Origin: a virus
DNA: 64,000 bases
Strand: one strand, 5' to 3'
IMG/VR virus record: IMGVR_UViG_3300025598_000027
Coordinates: 1-64,000 of that record
Both the position numbers and the translations under genes were made by a program. Below are positions 57,603-64,000 of this stretch, piece by piece. The notes under the pieces were generated by a model that had not been told where the DNA came from, searched no databases, and saw only the letters and a list, made by a program, of their open reading frames with translations. Position 1 is the first letter of the stretch, and every line of letters begins with the position of its first letter.

Positions 57603-59501
57603 TTAGAATGTACCGCCATCTAGAGTGCCATAAGCTGGTAGGTTGTTGGTAATCTGTAGAACCTGGCCGTTAGCAGCAGAACCTGGGACCGATAACTTAC
57701 TTAGCGCCGAAGAAGATGATGCATATAGCAAGTCACCAGTGCTATATGAAGTCTGGCCAGTACCACCGTATGAAGCAGCAAGAGCGCTCGAAAGAGTCAA
57801 GGTGTTGGCAACAAGAGCAGAAGATACTGTGCTATTCGCAGTAATATTGACTACAGTTGAGTTAGCGACAAAAGCGCCAGTAGTCAACCAAGCATTAACA
57901 GTACCAAGGTTATATCCTGGAGCACTATTATCTACGACACCTGAAGGTTCAGTATTAGATGCGAAGATTTTAAATACTGGGTTTGTTCCAGTGCTCGCAG
58001 CGTGGTCGCGATAGAAACCAGCATACCAAGTATTCGCAGTGTTACCATATGTACCATAAACTACGAAGTCTTGTTGGTCAACATAAGTTGTTGAACTTGC
58101 CTGGCCATCAGCAATCTTAATCGAGTTATCTTTAACCTGTAGGTTATTGGTATCGATAGTAGTAAGAGTGCCCTGAACAGTAAGGTTACCACTAGCAATA
58201 ATGTCTTTAACATTCAGTACTGCTGAAGTAGCATATACGTTAGTACCACCAATAACAACGTTCGCGCCAAGATTGGTAGTGCCATTAACCGACAACTTAT
58301 CAGTTGGTGCGCTGTTACCGATACCTAAGTTACCGTTAGCAACATGATATGCTGCAGTACCGATTGTTAATGTATTGGTAGAAAGAGTAAGGTTAGCAAC
58401 AGCAAGACCAGAAGCAGCGCCACCAGAAGCAGCATTAACTTGTAGAGTTCCGCTGCTGTCTTTTAGGGTCACAGAACCTAGATAGACAGTAGTACCACCA
58501 ACATACAAACTTCTGAAAGCGTTGGTAGAATTACCAAGGTCATATGATACGTTAGAAGTTGGGATAATCGAGCCGCCAAGAGAGATCGCTGGAGCAGCAA
58601 GAGATGAGCCAGTAATAAAGACGTTCGATGAGATTACGGTATTGGTACCAGCAATCGTAGTGTTAGATGAGATGTATGTATTGGTGCCAGTAATCGAATG
58701 ATTGGCCGAGCTAAACGTAGTGTTTCCAGTATACGTAGCATTACGAGTTAGAGTATCCGCCATAGCATTGGAATATGCAGTGCTGGCGTACGAGCTAGCA
58801 GAACTATCAGCATAAGACTGAGTAGCATATCCAGAAAGAGCAGAAGATGTTATATAGCCTTGGCTAGTTACATAAGACTGAGTAGCATAGGAAGAAGCGA
58901 TTGTTCCACCAAGATACAATGCATTATTTGCAGTTCCGCTAAATGCAGTGCTATTGATGCTTACGTTAACAGAGTTATTACCAACACCAATAAATGTAGA
59001 GTTAGCAAGGAAACCACTAGTAGCACCACCATAAGTAGCAGCGGTATATGATGTAGCATTAATAGTGTTAGCTAGGATAGAAGTACTGAATGTTACAGTA
59101 TTTGAGAAAGAAATTGTATTGGTAAAGCTGTATTGAGCAGCAGTGTTAACACCAAGACCACCAGCACCAGCCCAGTATGCATTCGAGCCAGAACCACCAG
59201 AGAACAGAACATAACCAGAAGTTCCAGGGCTACCGTTAGCATTAAGGATATTAAGATCAACGTTAGCAGCTAAAATTCTGTTAATACCAGAAGTAGAGTT
59301 GGCTACGAGAGCTTGGTTGGCAGTAAGAGTACCTGGAGTTCTAGCACCACCAATTGGAACAACAGTACCGCCATCAGTAGAACCGATGAATAGTATACCA
59401 GAACCACCAACTACGTTGGAAAAGGCTAATTCGCCTGGATTCAACGACGATGGAGTAGCTGTAGAAGCACTTCTTTTAATTTGAATTAGGTTATTAGCCA
59501 T
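57603..59501 (-). CDS. Tail fibre protein (632 aa)
   Basis: A 632-residue fibre. Head module MANNLIQIKRSASTATPSSL / NPGELAFSNVVGGSGILFIG (1-50), YVLFSGGSGSNAYWAGAGG, FSNT repeats, an ATQSYVTSQGYITSS stretch, then a second half with NLTLSTNTLTIG, NGNLGIGNSAPTDKLSVNG, the conserved VQGTLTTIDTNNLQVKDNSI block and a GGTGQTSYSTGDLLYASSSS motif. It ends YGTLDGGTF. The NNLQVKDN block is common in phage fibres of aquatic viruses. A late box AATAAATA lies 29 bases upstream. Confidence 0.85.
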   Translation of the reverse strand: MANNLIQIKRSASTATPSSLNPGELAFSNVVGGSGILFIGSTDGGTVVPIGGARTPGTLTANQALVANSTSGINRILAANVDLNILNANGSPGTSGYVLFSGGSGSNAYWAGAGGLGVNTAAQYSFTNTISFSNTVTFSTSILANTINATSYTAATYGGATSGFLANSTFIGVGNNSVNVSINSTAFSGTANNALYLGGTIASSYATQSYVTSQGYITSSALSGYATQSYADSSASSYASTAYSNAMADTLTRNATYTGNTTFSSANHSITGTNTYISSNTTIAGTNTVISSNVFITGSSLAAPAISLGGSIIPTSNVSYDLGNSTNAFRSLYVGGTTVYLGSVTLKDSSGTLQVNAASGGAASGLAVANLTLSTNTLTIGTAAYHVANGNLGIGNSAPTDKLSVNGTTNLGANVVIGGTNVYATSAVLNVKDIIASGNLTVQGTLTTIDTNNLQVKDNSIKIADGQASSTTYVDQQDFVVYGTYGNTANTWYAGFYRDHAASTGTNPVFKIFASNTEPSGVVDNSAPGYNLGTVNAWLTTGAFVANSTVVNITANSTVSSALVANTLTLSSALAASYGGTGQTSYSTGDLLYASSSSALSKLSVPGSAANGQVLQITNNLPAYGTLDGGTF

Positions 59502-59529
59502 GGTTGTTCCTTTGTGTTATTGTTTTTTA

Positions 59530-59537
59530 TATTTATT
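59530..59537 (-). promoter_or_regulatory. Late promoter box AATAAATA of the 632-residue fibre gene
   Basis: AATAAATA on the minus strand, 29 bases before the start at 59501. Confidence 0.6.
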
Positions 59538-59548
59538 ATAAAATCATC

Positions 59549-59812
59549 TTAAAAAGAACCGCCATCAAGGCTCGTCACGCTAATTGTTATGTTTTTTACT
59601 TCGTATTTATGCGTATTCGCATTGTATACTAGAGTAGCTCCATCAGATGGATGATCTTCGACTACATCTAGTAGATTATGTATATAATTTTGATTCAAAG
59701 ATGCACCATTATTTTTTAGCGATAATGGTGGGTTAGATTGAGTCGTAGTAAGAGGGACCGTATTTGCTACGATTAGGTTTGGTCTTCTTATTGTAGCATT
59801 AATGTTGGCCAT
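59549..59812 (-). CDS. Small structural protein, LDGGSF end
   Basis: An 87-residue protein (MANINATIRRPNLIVANTVP) with DGATLVYNANTHKYEVKNIT and the end SLDGGSF, which matches the LDGGTF end of the next fibre (57603-59501). The LVYN...KYEV module is frequent in phage fibre heads. Its start touches the stop of the gene at 59812-60135. Probably a fibre-associated virion component. Confidence 0.7.
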   Translation of the reverse strand: MANINATIRRPNLIVANTVPLTTTQSNPPLSLKNNGASLNQNYIHNLLDVVEDHPSDGATLVYNANTHKYEVKNITISVTSLDGGSF

Positions 59813-60135
59813 TATTGTGATACTCTTGGCGTTACAGTAACGATCCCCTCTACGACTCTAGTAACGACGCCAGTGCCGTCTGTCATGACAACATCATACA
59901 CATATCTACCAGCTGCAAGAGAGCTGGTGGTATTTGCGTCTAATGAAAGATTTACGACTCCTGTGCTAAGGGAGACGCTAAAAGAAGTAGAATTGCTTGA
60001 TGTATACCATTTACGAATCTGCGATTCGCCAGTATAGCCAGTAAGATCTAGAGGATTACCAGCATCATCAGTAAGAGATATTTGTGTATTAAAAGTAGTA
60101 CCCTGATCAACAACTATGTTAGCCTTTGTTGCCAT
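59812..60135 (-). CDS. BppU-N-like baseplate/fibre protein
   Basis: A 107-residue beta protein (MATKANIVVDQGTTFNTQIS) with LTDDAGNPLDLTGYTGESQIR, SFSVSLSTGVVNLSLDANTT and the YVYDVVMTDGTGVVTRVVEG end. This is the pattern of the BppU N-terminal/Ig-like domain used in baseplate and fibre attachment. The ATG at 60135 immediately follows the upstream stop; the longer frame to 60171 lies inside the upstream gene. Confidence 0.75.
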   Translation of the reverse strand: MATKANIVVDQGTTFNTQISLTDDAGNPLDLTGYTGESQIRKWYTSSNSTSFSVSLSTGVVNLSLDANTTSSLAAGRYVYDVVMTDGTGVVTRVVEGIVTVTPRVSQ

Positions 60136-60136
60136 C

Positions 60137-61828
60137 TTACACCACCATAGTATTTCTTGTAAATTTGGCAACTACTGTTGAAGTTGCTGGTGTTCCTCTC
60201 AATCTCACAGAGCCAGAGTTAATGTCGGCCACAAACGAACACAGAGAACTATTGTTAACAATAGTGCCAAATTCAGTAGCATAAGCAGAAGTTCCGTCCT
60301 GGATCAATAATATCTTAGTTAGCTGGTAGCTACTTGTGCCGGAATCAGTCAATTCAATGAGATATTCTGCTGATCTAAATGTAGAAGCTGAGAAACTGTC
60401 GACAGTTATCTGAGCAGTGCTGCTAAAATTAAACGTATTACTATACATCGTATTGATACCAGCAATAGAAACCACGCCACCGATTGCAACGTTACCAGCT
60501 ATGTTTGCTGCGCCACCAATCGTAGTATTTGCTGAGATATTAGCAAACCCTGTAATCGTGGTATTACCAGCTATGTTAGCAACACCACTGATATTTGTAT
60601 TTGATGTAATGGTCAACAGGCTTGAGAATGGTGATAGGCTATTAGTATACATCGCATATATGTAAGAGTTCGAATAATATAAAGAACTATTTGATATGCT
60701 GTATGTGTTACTAAAACCGACTGGTGGGAAAATACTACCGAGAGCTGAGTTAGAAGCAATAAACAGGCCAGTAACATTCAAGACATATGTATTAACAGTG
60801 TTTGTTGTAACACCATTTGCAGTTATGTAAGTATTCACTGAGCTGTTGCCGAGAGTAACATACGAAGAGTTTGCAAAGAAACCGTTTGATGAAGTAATAG
60901 TTCCTACTGCAAAAGAAGCTGCGTTAACAACAGTAGAGTTAGCTTGAACAACTCCAGCTACTGTAAAGTTATTTGATGCATTTATATTTGTTGAGTTAGC
61001 GACAGTAGCATTGAAAGTATTAACAGTAACAAGACCAGTCGCATTTACTGTATTCGAGAACGTAGCATTACCAGTTACAGTTAATGTATTTGCGACTTGA
61101 AGAACTCCACCGAATGCAACGTTACCGCTGATGTTAGCAGTTCCTGTTACCTGTAATCTAGCATTTGGATTTGTATTACCGATACCTACGTTCGCGCCTG
61201 ATGTAAGGCGCATGACTTCGTTGTTAGCTAATGTTCCATTAGCGAAAAAGTTGATATATGCCTGACCCTGTGTACCGATTGATAGATTGGTATTACCTGA
61301 ATAGAGATAAACATCTGAAGGTCCATTGATAGTCCAAGAAGAACCAGACCAGTTGCTACCATTGATACCCAAGTCAATGAATACGTTAGATGTCGTACCT
61401 ACACTATTGTAGAGAGCAAGATCGGTAGAAGAATTAATACCAGTGTTAGTATTTTGTAATACAAACTGTACGTAATTATTCTGGTTACCAAAACCTTCCA
61501 TAATAGAACTTGGAGCAGAAAGATAACCAAGAACTACGTTAGCAGTAGCATTTCCGAAGAATGCTGTAGCATTTACTACGTTAAGGTTTGAAGTAACGTA
61601 AAGAGTATTAGGAGCGCCCATGACGCCACCAGAAATATAATTATTTACGAAAAGATTGTTAGCGCCAAAGAAACCATTCACATATGCGTTACCAGTAGTA
61701 ACAGAACCAGAAGAAGTAGAATCTGCTGTTACTGCATTGGCTCCGATAATGTATACGATGTCGTTAGTTCTCTGGAGCCAAGTCCCAAAGCTCTGAGTAT
61801 TAGTAACTTGTGAGATGGTTATAGTCAT
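60137..61828 (-). CDS. Tail fibre protein (563 aa)
   Basis: A 563-residue fibre starting MTITISQVTNTQSFGTWLQR, TNDIVYIIGANAVTADSTSS, a head module conserved in long fibres of aquatic T4-like phages. It is followed by GNQNNYVQFVLQNTNTGINS, SGANVGIGNTNPNARLQVTG and many TVTGNATFSN repeats, then a C-terminal beta domain (INSGSVRLRGTPATSTVVAK). Four-base ATGA overlap with the small coiled-coil gene at 61825-62040. Possibly the proximal long-tail-fibre subunit. Confidence 0.82.
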   Translation of the reverse strand: MTITISQVTNTQSFGTWLQRTNDIVYIIGANAVTADSTSSGSVTTGNAYVNGFFGANNLFVNNYISGGVMGAPNTLYVTSNLNVVNATAFFGNATANVVLGYLSAPSSIMEGFGNQNNYVQFVLQNTNTGINSSTDLALYNSVGTTSNVFIDLGINGSNWSGSSWTINGPSDVYLYSGNTNLSIGTQGQAYINFFANGTLANNEVMRLTSGANVGIGNTNPNARLQVTGTANISGNVAFGGVLQVANTLTVTGNATFSNTVNATGLVTVNTFNATVANSTNINASNNFTVAGVVQANSTVVNAASFAVGTITSSNGFFANSSYVTLGNSSVNTYITANGVTTNTVNTYVLNVTGLFIASNSALGSIFPPVGFSNTYSISNSSLYYSNSYIYAMYTNSLSPFSSLLTITSNTNISGVANIAGNTTITGFANISANTTIGGAANIAGNVAIGGVVSIAGINTMYSNTFNFSSTAQITVDSFSASTFRSAEYLIELTDSGTSSYQLTKILLIQDGTSAYATEFGTIVNNSSLCSFVADINSGSVRLRGTPATSTVVAKFTRNTMVV

Positions 61829-62040
61829 TTACTGGCTTTTCCTAAAATTTCTCTTAACATCTGTTTAATCTCAGAAACATCTTCTTTTAGCTGTTGATGT
61901 TCATTAACGACGTTTGCAAGTTTCTGTTTATATTCTCTCTCTTCTTTATATTTATTAAGCGAAGAAGAGTCCTGATTCAGTATGGCTTTACTATTACTAT
62001 CTCTCAAAAGATCTTTATGATCGATTACTTTTTGATACAT
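61825..62040 (-). CDS. Conserved small coiled-coil protein
   Basis: A 71-residue protein (MYQKVIDHKDLLRDSNSKAI) with LNQDSSSLNKYKEEREYKQK and a C-terminal heptad helix (EDVSEIKQMLREILGKA). It is recognisable as a conserved small protein in aquatic T4-like phages, always between large structural genes. The N-terminal V.DH..L.RD..S.AI.N pattern is the family mark. It overlaps the next fibre gene by ATGA. Function unknown. Confidence 0.75.
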   Translation of the reverse strand: MYQKVIDHKDLLRDSNSKAILNQDSSSLNKYKEEREYKQKLANVVNEHQQLKEDVSEIKQMLREILGKASK

Positions 62041-62041
62041 C

Positions 62042-64000
62042 TTACACCTGCAACGCTAAACATCTCATATCTGCGGCTCTTGGAATAATATAAGATGTCT
62101 CTGAGACAGGAATAATCTTAATAGCAAAAGTCTTAAAGCTATCATAAACGACATCAGTATTAGATACGTATCTTACTATGTTGTTATTATTTGCGAACAA
62201 GAAAGCTCCAGTCTGGTCTTCAATTCCAGGAATAATACCAATATCAGCATAAGCACTAACAGTAGTTGAGATTGATGGGTTGGAAGTTAGGACTAGAGTA
62301 GTATTATTCGCAACATAATTTACCATACGAACAATAAAAGTATTAGCAGCAGTATTATACAGATAGATATAATTACCGTTTGCGATACCTGCTGTCGTAG
62401 AAACTGTTACGTTAGCTGAAGAAGTATTGCATTGTGCATTATTTGAAGCCAAGAAAACACTAGTCGGAAAATCATATTCAAGTTCAACAAAATCATCTAG
62501 ATTTGTCCCAGAACTTAATAAAGCAGGCGAAGATATTTCTACCATTCTAGACCAGTATATATTATTAAAAGCTGAAGAATCTTGGTTGTGTTGAATTTTA
62601 GCATAAACTTTAAAATCAGTTGTTGCTGGACGATATGCTGCTATGAAACATTTAAGGTCTTCGGCGTCTTGTTTATCAGCAAGAACTACGTTTTTAGAAA
62701 TATATCTTGATCTTGGATAAATTAGATTAGTATTATATATTTCTCCGTATTTTTGTGAAGAATTAACATAAGCATTAATAGTTGAATTTCCTGTAACATA
62801 GATACTATAACCAGCCTGAAATGGACCAGAAGTATTTGAAATATACATAACACTACTGTTTCCATAATGGAAATTACCTGTTACTGTAACTGAACCATTA
62901 GATTGAGAAACAGGTTGTCCTGAATTGTTTCTAGAAACATAAAAACTATTAGTGGCATTTGAAATAGAAAGAACATATCCGTAAGTTTGCCATTTTTGGA
63001 AAGTATAATTTCTAGTAAAAGTAGAGTAATTAGAAATACTATCAATATATGGAGAAAATTTATTGTTTGCGGTAGTAAATTCTGCAGAAATTAAAGTTGT
63101 GTAAGAGCCACCATTATTGATAAGTTCGTCTGATCTAGCTTTTACAGCTCTTTCAACATCGTAAAATTCTTTTTCTGAATTATTAACCACAGGAATAGGA
63201 GATGAATCTGAAGTATTATTTTTTTGAATACCTGTTAGATAATAATTGATATTTGTGGAAAAAGAAGTCATATCAGCAAATTGTGGAATAATAGCATTAT
63301 AAGATCTATTATAATTAGAATTTATGATTGCTGAAGATTGAGAAGATTTTCCTATTAGGTATTTTCCATAAGAGTTGGAGAAATTAGAAGAAGCGTTTGC
63401 CGTAGATCCCCAAATATAAAAATTTGTTGACATATACTTATTTGATATGTTTTGAGCAACAGAACCACTAAATCTACCATTAAGAGCTAAACCATCACCT
63501 CTTACTTGCCCTAAAAGTGAATTGGTATCGCTGAATGATATATTTCCTGCAAGAGAAAAAGCTGTAGAATTAATAACAGTATTAACAATACCAACCTGCA
63601 TTGATGAACGATTGTTCGTACCGATATATATTGATTGGTTTGCATAAAAAATATTTGCAGTTCCGTTCCCAGTAAACGGAACTATGATAGTAGAATTTGA
63701 TTGAGCTATAACATTTTGACTATAAGATGTCACATTAACAGTAGCTCCTGAGGCTCCGCCCTGAACATATAGAGTCGTGTTTCCAGAAGAAGCAACAAAA
63801 GCTCCAACAGTATTTGTTACAAGCAAAGAAGAACCGTTTGCATAATACAAGACACCTGTTGCTAAATTGGCGCTTCCATTACTCTGGTAAACAGTTTCAC
63901 CAACTGAGAAAGGAATAGTATTTGTAGAATCGATTCTCAATTTAGCCAAATTGTAATTTGTATCAGATATAAAAAGCAATTCATTTGGAGTAAAAGAACC
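62042..64000 (-). CDS. Large baseplate/fibre structural protein, 5' truncated by the window edge
   Basis: The frame is open through the window end (653 codons visible), so the start lies beyond 64000. The C-terminal part carries SKNVVLADKQDAEDLKCFIA, AYRPATTDFKVYAKIQHNQD, WSRMVEISSPA and a final IIPVSETSYIIPRAADMRCL, a block well conserved in a structural protein of aquatic T4-like myoviruses near baseplate genes. The middle has FS/NST repeats. A TTG at 63979 is not a credible start because codons TPNE precede it in frame. Likely a baseplate wedge-associated or fibre-attachment protein. Confidence 0.78.
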   Translation of the reverse strand, partial: GSFTPNELLFISDTNYNLAKLRIDSTNTIPFSVGETVYQSNGSANLATGVLYYANGSSLLVTNTVGAFVASSGNTTLYVQGGASGATVNVTSYSQNVIAQSNSTIIVPFTGNGTANIFYANQSIYIGTNNRSSMQVGIVNTVINSTAFSLAGNISFSDTNSLLGQVRGDGLALNGRFSGSVAQNISNKYMSTNFYIWGSTANASSNFSNSYGKYLIGKSSQSSAIINSNYNRSYNAIIPQFADMTSFSTNINYYLTGIQKNNTSDSSPIPVVNNSEKEFYDVERAVKARSDELINNGGSYTTLISAEFTTANNKFSPYIDSISNYSTFTRNYTFQKWQTYGYVLSISNATNSFYVSRNNSGQPVSQSNGSVTVTGNFHYGNSSVMYISNTSGPFQAGYSIYVTGNSTINAYVNSSQKYGEIYNTNLIYPRSRYISKNVVLADKQDAEDLKCFIAAYRPATTDFKVYAKIQHNQDSSAFNNIYWSRMVEISSPALLSSGTNLDDFVELEYDFPTSVFLASNNAQCNTSSANVTVSTTAGIANGNYIYLYNTAANTFIVRMVNYVANNTTLVLTSNPSISTTVSAYADIGIIPGIEDQTGAFLFANNNNIVRYVSNTDVVYDSFKTFAIKIIPVSETSYIIPRAADMRCLALQV

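Overview
The window is part of the genome of a T4-like myovirus (tailed phage). Every protein gene, tRNA and RNA element I can support is on the minus strand, so transcription runs from high to low coordinates. Identity rests on the T4 core set in near-T4 order: sliding clamp and loader (45, 44, 62), regA, recombination genes 46/47, uvsW, uvsY, late sigma factor 55, capsid genes 23, 22, 21, 67, 20, tail genes 19 and 18, terminase 17/16 and neck genes 15, 14, 13. The small-gene repertoire and the very large fibre region resemble aquatic (marine or freshwater) T4-like phages rather than coliphage T4. No photosynthesis genes are seen and the host cannot be named.

Region by region. (1) 1-570: tRNA-Asn and two novel-looking structured RNAs read from a strong sigma70-type promoter. 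(2) 572-5447: small early genes, regA, a 2OG-oxygenase/DUF6817 fusion, and the clamp loader and clamp. (3) 5472-9494: a DNA-modification operon with a TET/JBP-type dioxygenase, two candidate DNA-base glycosyltransferases, a DUF3310 protein and a third glycosyltransferase, headed by a perfect TTGACA-17-TATAAT promoter. (4) 9563-16155: MazG-like hydrolase, an unknown conserved protein, a peptide-deformylase homologue that has lost its catalytic residues, gp46/47, gp55, UvsW and UvsY. (5) 16210-31390: head, tail, terminase and neck genes, mostly with T4-type late promoters (NATAAATA), interrupted by a GIY-YIG homing endonuclease between genes 13 and 14. Gene 14 appears to start at an ATT codon. 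(6) 31425-35875: a compact collagen operon with a prolyl-hydroxylase-like enzyme, three collagen-like fibres (two with S74 chaperone domains, one carrying a complete intein-like Hint domain), a stand-alone Hint protein and a second 2OG oxygenase. (7) 35912-64000: about 28 kb of fibre and adhesin genes, including five glycine-rich tip proteins, a 1196-residue repeat fibre, and a three-gene receptor-binding cassette present three times (shaft, 118-residue connector, LamG or glycine-rich tip).

Regulation visible in the sequence: consensus host-type promoters serve the early/replication half, several of them embedded inside upstream coding sequences. TATAAATA-like late promoters (recognised by gp55) serve the structural half, with what looks like an ACTAAATA variant in front of some fibre genes. 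Four intrinsic terminators separate units. Many neighbouring genes overlap as ATGA or TAATG, which implies translational coupling.

The strongest candidates for new biology are the collagen/hydroxylase/intein operon and the triplicated adhesin cassette. The TET-glycosyltransferase operon, the two structured RNAs, the inactive deformylase and the ATT start of gene 14 are also notable. All functional statements are from reading motifs by eye; no searches were run.
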